Part shown: positions 6,713 to 13,460 of the stretch, piece after piece
How positions within the stretch are numbered: the stretch's first letter is position 1
Layout: each line of letters opens with the position of its first letter
Assembly: GCA_934655935.1 (NCBI GenBank)
Contig: CAKUHJ010000042.1
Coordinates: 1-13,617 of the forward strand
Source: an uncultured Oscillospiraceae bacterium
GTDB lineage: Bacteria > Bacillota > Clostridia > Oscillospirales > Oscillospiraceae
Direction: 5' to 3'
Length of the DNA: 13,617 nt
Made by a program: the position numbers and the translations under genes
The notes under the pieces: generated by a model
Told to the model about the DNA's origin: nothing
Database searches by the model: none
What the model saw: only the letters and a program-made list of their open reading frames with translations

Positions 6713-7639
6713 ATGCGCGTCATCGACATTGCGGATATCATTTACGCCATGCGCAGCCAGACGCAGTTTGTTCTGCGCTGCGAGGAGGTTTTTCACGATA
6801 AAATCAGCTCGGCTGCCTCTGTAATTCTCAGCGCGCAGCCGCGCAAGCCCTTCGTCTGCCTGACGGGACCCTCCGGCTCCGGCAAGACGACGACGGCCAT
6901 GCGCCTGAAGGCCTATCTTGAAAATCTGGGCGTGCGGGTGATTCAGCTGAGCATGGATAACTTTTTCCTGCCGCTGGATGAGCGCCCGCCGGAGGCAGAG
7001 AGCTGGGAATCGCCGTACTGCGTGAACCGGGCGCTGCTGCTCGACGTCATCGACCGGCTCAGCCAGGGCCAGACGGTGCAGACGCCGATTTACGACTTCA
7101 GGCAGAACCGGACCGGAAGCTGGATTCCGGTAGAGGGCAGCCGCGAGGCGGTGATCATCGCCGAGGGCATCCACATGCTCAATCCCCTGATTTTTGAGCC
7201 CATCCGCGCGCGGGCCACGGGCGTCTACGTCGCGCCGCGGACGCGCCTGATTACCGCGGACGATCAGATTGTAAAGCCCGAGCAGATCCGTGTGGCGCGG
7301 CGGATGCTGCGGGACTATCTGGGGCGGGGAAAGAGCCTGCGCGAGACCATTTCCCGCGCGCAGACGGTCGACGAGGGCGAGCGGCAGTATATCGCCCCCA
7401 ACAAGCCGAACGCGAGCGTCCACATCGACACCTTCCACGACTATGAGCTCTGCATCCTGGCAAAGTATCTGCGGAAGCTGCCGCAGTTTGCCTCGGAGCT
7501 GGACGATGCGTTTGTCGCCGAACACGGGCTGACGGTCCTGATGGACGTGGTCCGGAGCCTGCCGCCGCTGGACTGCCCGTATGTACCGCGGGACTCCATT
7601 GTGCGCGAGTTTGTCGGCGGAAGCTGCTTCCAATATTAA
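6713..7639 (+). CDS. Uridine-kinase-like P-loop NTPase (phosphoribulokinase/uridine kinase family)
   Basis: This is a predicted soluble nucleoside-type kinase of 308 residues. LTGPSGSGKTTTAMRL (50-65) is the Walker A loop; LSMDNFF (79-85) corresponds to the substrate-side SxDxFY motif of uridine kinases; TPIYDF (124-129) and IIAEGIHML (148-156) match their base- and sugar-binding and Walker B regions; ARRMLRDYLGRG (195-206) is the arginine-rich lid. About 45 residues precede the P-loop and about 80 follow the catalytic core, so it is longer than housekeeping Udk (about 210). Related clostridial proteins are annotated only as uridine kinase or AAA-type nucleoside kinase, and the true substrate is unknown. 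Start ATG 6713 has a near-perfect AAAGGAGG (6697-6704). A GC-rich terminator-like hairpin ends the MATE-kinase pair. Confidence 0.85.
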   Translation: MRVIDIADIIYAMRSQTQFVLRCEEVFHDKISSAASVILSAQPRKPFVCLTGPSGSGKTTTAMRLKAYLENLGVRVIQLSMDNFFLPLDERPPEAESWESPYCVNRALLLDVIDRLSQGQTVQTPIYDFRQNRTGSWIPVEGSREAVIIAEGIHMLNPLIFEPIRARATGVYVAPRTRLITADDQIVKPEQIRVARRMLRDYLGRGKSLRETISRAQTVDEGERQYIAPNKPNASVHIDTFHDYELCILAKYLRKLPQFASELDDAFVAEHGLTVLMDVVRSLPPLDCPYVPRDSIVREFVGGSCFQY

Positions 7640-7653
7640 ACGAATCTCAATCG

Positions 7654-7680
7654 ATCGGGGCCGCGCCGCGGCCCCGATTT
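7654..7680 (+). terminator. Terminator-like hairpin after the kinase gene
   Basis: An 11-bp stem (7654-7664 with 7668-7678) around a 3-base GCC loop. The T-tract is short (TTT then GATTCTT), so it may be a weak terminator or mainly a 3' stabilising structure. It separates the kinase from the two-component operon. Confidence 0.7.
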
Positions 7681-7681
7681 G

Positions 7682-7732
7682 ATTCTTAAAAATTCTTAAA
7701 TTGTGCCCTTTGGGTCAAAAATGTGATACAAT
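7682..7732 (+). promoter_or_regulatory. Likely autoregulated promoter of the two-component operon with CTTAAA direct repeats
   Basis: ATTCTTAAA occurs twice in tandem at 7682-7690 and 7692-7700, a 10-base period, giving CTTAAA-N4-CTTAAA. A TACAAT -10 lies at 7727-7732, but the -35 position (7704-7709, TGCCCT) matches consensus poorly, as in activator-dependent promoters. Direct repeats spaced about one DNA turn just upstream of the -35 are typical of OmpR/PhoB-type regulators. A related pair is found upstream of the lipoprotein gene. Binding by the adjacent regulator is inference. Confidence 0.6.
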
Positions 7733-7763
7733 GGCCCCAAACAGAGAAAGGAAGACGTGCGAA

Positions 7764-8459
7764 ATGGAGCAGACCATCCACATCCTTGTGGTTGACGACG
7801 AGCCGGATATCCGGCGAATCTGCAGAATTCTGCTGGAAAACCGGGGCTACCGGATTCTGGAGGCCGGAACAGGGGAGGAGGCCGTCGAGCAGGTGCGGCA
7901 GCACCCGGAAATCGACCTGATCGTCATGGACGTGATGATGCCGCAGCTGGGCGGCTATGACGCCTGCCAGAGAATCCGGCAGTTTTCCTCCGCGCCGATT
8001 CTTTTCCTGACGGCAAAAACGCAGGAGCAGGATATGCTGCAGGCCTACCAGTCCGGCGGCGACGATTTTCTGGCGAAGCCGTTTTCGCATAACGAGCTTC
8101 TGATGAAGGTGGACTCGCTTCTGCGCCGCTACCGCGTCTACAAGGGCAAAATGGCCGGAAAGACGCTGCGGCGCGGCCTGGTGATGGACGAGGACAACCA
8201 CCGCATCGTCTGCGATGGAAAGCCCCTGGAGCTGACGGAGAAGGAATTTGCCATTCTGCAGTGTCTGGCGGACAACCGCGGGCAGGTCGTCTCCGTGGAG
8301 CGGATTTACGAATCGGTCTGGCACGAGCGCTATATGCCAGCGTCCAACAATACGGTGATGGTGCACATTGTGAACCTGCGCAAGAAGCTGGAGGAGAACC
8401 CCGCAAGCCCCACGCTTATCCGCACGATCTGGGGAAAGGGCTATCAGATTGACGAATAA
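7764..8459 (+). CDS. OmpR/PhoB-type (VanR-like) response regulator
   Basis: A two-component DNA-binding regulator of 231 residues. The receiver domain (about 5-120) has D11/D12 in LVVDDEPD, the phospho-acceptor D56 in DLIVMDVMMP, T83 in LFLTAK and K105 in LAKPF, so it should be phosphorylatable. The C-terminal winged-helix domain (about 133-231) has LTEKEFAILQCLADNRGQVVS, then VWHERY, the recognition-helix region NTVMVHIVNLRKKLEE, and the ending TIWGKGYQI, all typical of the family. Start ATG 7764 follows AAAGGAAG (7747-7754). The kinase gene overlaps its last 11 bases. It is predicted to act as a transcriptional activator through the CTTAA repeats upstream of its own gene and of the importer operon. 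Confidence 0.95.
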   Translation: MEQTIHILVVDDEPDIRRICRILLENRGYRILEAGTGEEAVEQVRQHPEIDLIVMDVMMPQLGGYDACQRIRQFSSAPILFLTAKTQEQDMLQAYQSGGDDFLAKPFSHNELLMKVDSLLRRYRVYKGKMAGKTLRRGLVMDEDNHRIVCDGKPLELTEKEFAILQCLADNRGQVVSVERIYESVWHERYMPASNNTVMVHIVNLRKKLEENPASPTLIRTIWGKGYQIDE

Positions 8460-9807
8460 TACGAATCATCCGAAAACACAGTCCCTGCATGTCAAGCTGC
8501 TGCTGTTGATGCTGCTGGCGCTGGCAGCCGGCTTTGGAATTTATTTTCTGGCCAACGCCGCCGGCGAGCGCCTGATCGCGGACCGGTATATGAGTGAGCG
8601 GGCCATGAACCAGCGGACCTACGCCATCTCGCAGGAGCTTCAGAGCTATGTGCAGGAAAACGGCCTGTCCTCCCGCGATACCGACGCCATCTCCCGCTGG
8701 GCCATCAGCAAAAAGGACGTCTATATTCTTCTGTACAAGGACCAGCATCTGGCGCTGGAGGCCGGCTGGTGGGGCGTGGAAAGCGGCGCTTCGGACTCAG
8801 AGGAGGAGAGGGAATCCGCACCTCTGAGCAATTCCGTTGCCGCAAGCGCATATCCGCTCTACCTCAGGGATGGCGTCTTCCAGGCGGTCATTTATGAGTT
8901 TTCCGAAACCAAACTTTATAATCTCTGCAAACTGGGGAGCCTGTTTCTGGCCTGCGCGGCGGCCATGCTGCTGCTGCTGCTGTATAACCGCAGCGTCACG
9001 CGGCGGATTGCCGCGCTGGCGGACTCCGTGCGGAAAATCGGAGAGGGGGACCTGCACCGGGAGCTGGTCCCGGAGGGCTGCGACGAGCTGACCGTGCTTG
9101 CCGAGAGCATCGAGCAGATGCGCAGATCCATCCTCCAGAAAACAGAGGAGGAGCAGGCCGCGCTGCGGCAGAATTCGGAGCTGGTGACGGCCATGTCGCA
9201 CGATATCCGCAATCCGCTTACCGCGCTGCTGGGCTATCTGGACATCGCAAAGAACGGCCAGTACCGGACGCCGCAGGAGCTTCAGAGCTACCTGGAGGCG
9301 GGCTACAGCAAGGCGGTCCAGCTCAAGAAGCTGACGGACGAGCTGTTCCGGTATACCATGCTCTTCGGCTGCCGGGAGCTGCCGCTCAACCTGGAGGAAT
9401 ACGACGCGGCGCTGCTTTTTGAGCAGCTTCTGAGTGAGGGCTGCGCCGGTCTGGAGCAGCATGGCTTTCAGGTCCGGCTGGAGCTGGGTCAGCCCTCCGG
9501 GCGCGTACGCGTGGACATGGTTTATTTCAAGCGTGTGCTCGACAACCTGTTTGACAACATTCTCAAGCATGCCGAGCCGAAGGCGCCGGTGTGCATTGTC
9601 CTCAGTACGGACGGAAAGCGCCTGACGCTCAGCATGGAGAACGTGTCCGCCTGCAACACGGGAAAGATCGAGTCCAACCGCATCGGTCTTCGCACCTGCA
9701 GCAAGATCATGGAGCAGCTGGGCGGCTCGTTTTACAAGGGCGCGGAGGCCGGACGCTTCCGGGCGGAGGTGTCCCTGCCGCTGCTGCCGGAAAAGGACGG
9801 CAATTGA
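8449..9807 (+). CDS. Sensor histidine kinase (HAMP-HisKA-HATPase, VanS-like)
   Basis: A membrane sensor kinase of 452 residues partnering the preceding regulator. TM1 is at about 15-36, an extracytoplasmic sensor region of roughly 120 residues follows, TM2 at about 161-179, HAMP at about 180-232, HisKA with the phosphorylated H251 in AMSHDIRNPLTALLGYLD, and a HATPase domain with the N box DNLFDNILKHA (365-375). The usual G1 box (DxGxG) is missing: at that place the protein reads LSMENVSACN (394-403), and after only a short lid comes RIGLRTCSKIMEQLGG (411-426). Catalysis may still occur, but the lid is short. The start is a TTG (8449) with GGGGAAAGGG (8431-8440) in front; the first in-frame ATG lies inside TM1. 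It is translationally coupled to the regulator gene and ends in a short hairpin terminator. Confidence 0.92.
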   Translation: MTNNTNHPKTQSLHVKLLLLMLLALAAGFGIYFLANAAGERLIADRYMSERAMNQRTYAISQELQSYVQENGLSSRDTDAISRWAISKKDVYILLYKDQHLALEAGWWGVESGASDSEEERESAPLSNSVAASAYPLYLRDGVFQAVIYEFSETKLYNLCKLGSLFLACAAAMLLLLLYNRSVTRRIAALADSVRKIGEGDLHRELVPEGCDELTVLAESIEQMRRSILQKTEEEQAALRQNSELVTAMSHDIRNPLTALLGYLDIAKNGQYRTPQELQSYLEAGYSKAVQLKKLTDELFRYTMLFGCRELPLNLEEYDAALLFEQLLSEGCAGLEQHGFQVRLELGQPSGRVRVDMVYFKRVLDNLFDNILKHAEPKAPVCIVLSTDGKRLTLSMENVSACNTGKIESNRIGLRTCSKIMEQLGGSFYKGAEAGRFRAEVSLPLLPEKDGN

Positions 9808-9814
9808 CACACGA

Positions 9815-9831
9815 CTTAATTTTTTCTTAAA
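9815..9831 (+). promoter_or_regulatory. CTTAA direct repeat upstream of the importer operon
   Basis: CTTAAT (9815-9820), five T, CTTAAA (9826-9831): an 11-base period, closely resembling the pair upstream of the response-regulator gene. Read on the - strand it is TTTAAG-N5-ATTAAG, similar in form to the known CiaR box of streptococci (TTTAAG-N5-TTTAAG). It is proposed as the binding site of the adjacent regulator. It partly overlaps the 5' arm of the kinase-gene terminator and lies about 15 bases upstream of the -35. Confidence 0.5.
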
Positions 9832-9850
9832 AAGGCGCGCGGGGCCTTTT
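9830..9850 (+). terminator. Short terminator of the two-component operon
   Basis: AAAAGGC (9830-9836) pairs with GCCTTTT (9844-9850) across a 7-base loop. This gives an A-tract/T-tract flanked stem that could work in either direction. It is weak because only three GC pairs hold the stem. Confidence 0.5.
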
Positions 9851-9875
9851 CAAATATCTGCCGCGCTGATAAGAT
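9847..9875 (+). promoter_or_regulatory. Candidate promoter of the lipoprotein/importer operon
   Basis: TTTTCA (9847-9852), a 17-base spacer and TAAGAT (9870-9875). Both hexamers are imperfect, consistent with a need for an activator. The predicted start near 9882 gives a leader of about 53 nt. The leader contains a perfect 6-bp hairpin TGCGGC-AGA-GCCGCA (9904-9918) ending one base before the AAAGGAG ribosome site (9920-9926). Confidence 0.5.
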
Positions 9876-9934
9876 AGGGTGAATCGAAAATCCGAACAGC
9901 TTTTGCGGCAGAGCCGCAGAAAGGAGCTTACGAC

Positions 9935-12469
9935 ATGAGAAACTATCAACGACTTCTTGCGCTGGCCCTGGCGCTGGCGCTTTGCGTGGGGATGCTGGCG
10001 GGCTGCGCGAAAAAGGGCGAGAAGGACCCCGGTACGCCCTCCAAGCCGTCAGACAATAACCCCGGTACGCCGGCCAGCAATGTTTCCAACGAGGAAAAGG
10101 CGGCCATCACGGCCAAGTATGCCTACAAGGCCAGCTACGTGGATGTGCAGGGCTCGTTCCAGTATATAAACAGCATCTGCATTTCCGGCTCGACGGTCTA
10201 TCTGCTTGCCGCCGTCAACGGCGAGGAGGTCACCGAGACCGACCCCTATACCGGCGAAAGCTATACCTACCAGCAGTCGCGTATGGGCCTTTTCAAGGTT
10301 GACGCCGGGACCGGCGCGGTGGAGGAGCTGACGGGCTATACCCCGGCGCAGCCGCCCGAGGGCTGGCAGGGCGGCAGCGACATCAGCTCCATGCAGGCCG
10401 CGTCCGACGGCACGCTCTGGCTCTCCGTCTATTACTATACATACCGCTACAACCTTCCCGAGGACTTTGACCCCGAGAATGACCAGCAGTGGAACTACTA
10501 TGAAGAGGGCGAAAACAAGTCCACGCTTGTGCACCTGGCTGCGGACGGCTCCCTGATCAAGGAGATTTCCACCAGCTTCGGCTCTGACTCGGACGGCGTC
10601 GCGACTGACGTGGTCGGAGTGGACGGAAATATTTCAAACTTCCTGCTGGATTCTGCCGGGAACCTCTACGCCACGGATTATAACAACATCTATGTGCTCG
10701 ATTCCGAGGGCACGGTTCAGTTCCAGCTCCCCTGCGACAGCAACGGCGGAAACCTCTGCCGCTACAGCGCGGATAAGATCGGCGTCATCACCTGGGGCTC
10801 GGGCGAAACCGACGAGGACAGCGGCCAGTTCATCCGTATCATCGATCCGGCCAAGAAGGGCTGGAGCGACGAAAAAATCAAAATCCCGGGCGAGGCCTGG
10901 AACGTCTACGCCGGCGACGACGTCTACGACCTGTATTACGACTACAACGGCAAGATCTTCGGCTACATTGCCGCAACCAATACGAAGGAAAAGGTCGTCG
11001 ACTGGATGGAGTGCGACGTGGACTCCAACAATCTTTCCAGCTTTTCGATTCTCCCGGACGGACGCGTCTTTGCCCTTACCACCAACTATGATTATAGCGG
11101 AAACGGCGACAGGCAGACCCAGCTGGTGGTCCTCACGCGCGTGGACGCTTCCACGGTAACGGAGAAGACGGTCATTACGCTGGCGTGCATGTATCTGGAC
11201 TGGGATCTTCGCAGCCGCATCGTCGAATACAACAAGACGAACGAAAAGTACCGCATCGTGGTCAAGGACTATTCCGAGTATGCCACGGATGAGGACTATA
11301 ACGCCGGCGTGACCAAGCTCAACACCGAGATTCTGGCCGGCAAGGTTCCGGATCTGTTCTTCATCAACTCCAACATTCCGCTGAAGAAATACGCCGGCAA
11401 GGGCCTTATCGCAGACCTGTACAGCTTTATGGACGCAGATCCCCAGCATGGGCGGGAGGTGTTTGTCCAGCCGGTGCTCAAGGCGCTGGAAAACGACGGC
11501 AAGCTCTATGAAATCGGCCTGAATTTCTCCGTCTCCACGGCGATGGGCCTGCAGAAGGTGGTCGGCGATTACACGACCTGGACGCTGGCGGACCTCCGGG
11601 ACGCCATGACGAAGCTCCAGCCGGAGGCGACGGTCTTCAGCTTCTACAACACCAAGGCCGACATGCTCTCCACCTGTGTCAGCCGCAACATCAAGAGCTA
11701 TGTCGACTGGACCACAGGCGCGTGCAACTTTGACAGCGACAGCTTCATCGCCCAGCTGGAGTTTGCAAACTCCTTCCTGGACAGCTTTGACTGGGAGACG
11801 TTCTATGAGGAGAACCCGAACTACAACTGGGAGCCGGATTCCGACAAGATGAACCGCGGCGAGCAGCTGCTGACTGCGGTTTACCTCGGCTCGTTCGATG
11901 ATTACCTTTACAACTGCAGCGCCTATGACAGCGGCGTCTGCTTCGTCGGCTACCCGACTGAGGACGGCAGCTTCGGCAGCAGCTTCCAGATCAACTACAG
12001 CTATGCCATCTCCAACGTTGCCTCCGACGAGGTCAAGAATGCCTGCTGGGAGTTTATCTGCTCGATGCTGGACGAGCAGAATGCGAATACGGACCGCATC
12101 TGGCAGTTCCCGATTCTGCAGAAGGCCTTTGACGCCATGAAGGAGAGGGCCATGACGCCGGATTATCAGCTGGATGAGAACGGCGAAAAGGTGCTCGACG
12201 AGAACGGCGAGCCCATCAAGTACCCGAAAATGACCTACTATACCGGCAACTCCGACGAGCCGACCGAAATTTACGAAATGACGCAGGAGCAGGCCGACGA
12301 GGTCATGGACCTGATCAACCGCACCACCTCCACCTCCGATTACGATCAGGAGATCATGGACATCATCACCGACGAGGCGCAGGCCTTCTTTGCCGGTGAG
12401 AAGACGGCCCAGGAGACCGCCGGCATGATCCAGAGCCGCGTCAACCTGTACGTCGCCGAACAGAGATAA
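9935..12469 (+). CDS. Lipoprotein with propeller-like N-terminal half fused to an ABC solute-binding domain
   Basis: A predicted surface lipoprotein of 844 residues, about twice the normal binding-protein size. A hydrophobic signal peptide ends in the lipobox LAGC with C24 as lipidation site, then a Pro/Gly/Ser/Thr linker (about 30-50). Residues about 60-405 show repeated short beta-rich units with DxxGxLY/W-like turns: ASDGTLWLS (156-164), LDSAGNLYATD (238-248), LDSEGTVQFQL (255-265), ILPDGRVFAL (372-381). These suggest a beta-propeller. From about 411 the family-1 solute-binding fold begins (KTVITLACMY; KLNTEILAGKVPDLFFINSN 461-480; LIADLYSFMD 491-500), ending with the C-terminal AGMIQSRVNLYVAEQ pattern. 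The ligand is unknown; tyrosine- and acid-rich composition may fit a sugar or glycan, but this is a guess. ATG 9935 has AAAGGAG at 9920-9926. It is followed by two permease genes and preceded by a two-component system. Confidence 0.9.
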   Translation: MRNYQRLLALALALALCVGMLAGCAKKGEKDPGTPSKPSDNNPGTPASNVSNEEKAAITAKYAYKASYVDVQGSFQYINSICISGSTVYLLAAVNGEEVTETDPYTGESYTYQQSRMGLFKVDAGTGAVEELTGYTPAQPPEGWQGGSDISSMQAASDGTLWLSVYYYTYRYNLPEDFDPENDQQWNYYEEGENKSTLVHLAADGSLIKEISTSFGSDSDGVATDVVGVDGNISNFLLDSAGNLYATDYNNIYVLDSEGTVQFQLPCDSNGGNLCRYSADKIGVITWGSGETDEDSGQFIRIIDPAKKGWSDEKIKIPGEAWNVYAGDDVYDLYYDYNGKIFGYIAATNTKEKVVDWMECDVDSNNLSSFSILPDGRVFALTTNYDYSGNGDRQTQLVVLTRVDASTVTEKTVITLACMYLDWDLRSRIVEYNKTNEKYRIVVKDYSEYATDEDYNAGVTKLNTEILAGKVPDLFFINSNIPLKKYAGKGLIADLYSFMDADPQHGREVFVQPVLKALENDGKLYEIGLNFSVSTAMGLQKVVGDYTTWTLADLRDAMTKLQPEATVFSFYNTKADMLSTCVSRNIKSYVDWTTGACNFDSDSFIAQLEFANSFLDSFDWETFYEENPNYNWEPDSDKMNRGEQLLTAVYLGSFDDYLYNCSAYDSGVCFVGYPTEDGSFGSSFQINYSYAISNVASDEVKNACWEFICSMLDEQNANTDRIWQFPILQKAFDAMKERAMTPDYQLDENGEKVLDENGEPIKYPKMTYYTGNSDEPTEIYEMTQEQADEVMDLINRTTSTSDYDQEIMDIITDEAQAFFAGEKTAQETAGMIQSRVNLYVAEQR

Positions 12470-12484
12470 CAAGAACATTCACCC

Positions 12485-12518
12485 GTATCTTCAGAGGCCG
12501 CAGGGCCTCTGAAGATAC
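12485..12518 (+). repeat. Perfect intercistronic hairpin between binding-protein and permease genes
   Basis: Arms 12485-12499 (GTATCTTCAGAGGCC) and 12504-12518 are perfect reverse complements of 15 bases around a GCAG loop. No T-tract follows. It lies 15 bases after the lipoprotein stop and 6 bases before the AAGGGAGG ribosome site (12525-12532) of the permease. Such hairpins in importer operons are known to protect the upstream mRNA from 3' decay or to end part of the transcripts, giving more binding protein than permease; that role is inferred here. Confidence 0.85.
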
Positions 12519-12539
12519 ACGCGCAAGGGAGGCCTCGCA

Positions 12540-13460
12540 TTGAATCTCACGCCAACCAGACCAGCCCCCGCGCAGGAGCTGCGCCGGGATCACCGCAGGC
12601 GGAAGCTGCGGGATTTTCTGAGCTCCATGTGCTTCTCCGGCCCGAGCTTTGCCGGAATGCTGGTGTTTTACATCATTCCGTTCGGGGTGATCGTCTATTA
12701 TTCGCTGATCCGGGGTGTGGCGGATCATGGCTTTGCAGGCCTGCAGAATTACCGGAACGTCATTCAGAACGGCGCGTTTCAGATTGCGGTAAAAAATACG
12801 GCGGTCTTTTCCGCCGTGGCCGTGCCGGGCGCGGTCATTCTGGCGATGGTGCTCGCGCTGATGCTCGAGGCGCGGATTCCATGGAAAAGCCAGTTCCGGA
12901 CCTTTTTCCTGAGCCCCATGATGGTGCCCGTCGCGTCCATCATCCTCATCTGGCAGGTGCTGTTCCACAGCAACGGCGTCGTCAACGAGCTGCTGGTCAG
13001 GCTCGGCGGCGGAAAAATTGACTGGCTCAAATCCGACTGGTCGATTGTGGTTATCGTGCTGCTGTTCTGGTGGAAGAACCTCGGCTACAACATGATTTTG
13101 TTCATGGCCGCGCTCAACAACATCCCCAAGGAGCTTCTGGAGGTTGCGGAGGTGGAGGGCGCGTCCAAGGTCTATCAGTTCTTCCACATCAAGCTCCGCT
13201 ACCTGTCCCCCACGGTGCTGTTTGTCACCATCCTGTCCATCATCAACTCCTTCAAGGTCTTCCGGGAAATCTATCTTCTGACCGGAAATTACCCCTATGA
13301 ATCCCTGTACATGCTGCAGCACTTTATGAACAACATGTTCCGCGACGTGGACTATCAGCGTCTGTCCGCGGCGGCGGTGCTGCTGGCCATCGCCATTATC
13401 ATCCTGATTGCGCTTTTGTTCCTCGCGGAGGACGCGTTCGGAAAGGACGTGGAGGGATGA
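12540..13460 (+). CDS. ABC sugar-type transporter permease, MalF/UgpA-like
   Basis: An inner-membrane permease of 306 residues, as usual for the MalF/UgpA-type (CUT1) family. A basic N-terminus (10-24) is followed by about six membrane segments; the first is around 36-56. The cytoplasmic EAA loop that docks the ATPase is EVAEVEGASKVYQFFHIKL (201-219), close to the family pattern EAAxxDGAxxxxxFxxIxLP. The start is TTG 12540 with AAGGGAGG (12525-12532); the first in-frame ATG (residue 30) would remove the basic N-terminus and has no ribosome site. Its stop overlaps the next start as ATGA. It should pair with the second permease and receive ligand from the upstream lipoprotein. No ATPase gene is visible; CUT1 importers in Firmicutes often use a shared MsmK-type ATPase encoded elsewhere. 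Confidence 0.94.
   Translation: MNLTPTRPAPAQELRRDHRRRKLRDFLSSMCFSGPSFAGMLVFYIIPFGVIVYYSLIRGVADHGFAGLQNYRNVIQNGAFQIAVKNTAVFSAVAVPGAVILAMVLALMLEARIPWKSQFRTFFLSPMMVPVASIILIWQVLFHSNGVVNELLVRLGGGKIDWLKSDWSIVVIVLLFWWKNLGYNMILFMAALNNIPKELLEVAEVEGASKVYQFFHIKLRYLSPTVLFVTILSIINSFKVFREIYLLTGNYPYESLYMLQHFMNNMFRDVDYQRLSAAAVLLAIAIIILIALLFLAEDAFGKDVEG

Noticed and set aside
5333..7633. 766-residue open frame on the - strand across the MATE and kinase genes
   Set aside because: It is antisense to two clearly conserved genes, is rich in Arg/Gln/His as expected for a mirror frame of GC-rich coding DNA, and has no recognisable domain.
12176..12222. Tandem repeat DENGEKVLDENGEP in the lipoprotein
   Set aside because: A short two-copy turn motif commonly seen in such binding proteins; not a sign of a repeat element.
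10634..12478. 614-residue open frame on the - strand across the lipoprotein gene
   Set aside because: Val/Leu/Asp-rich shadow of a strongly supported + strand gene; no motif and no promoter.
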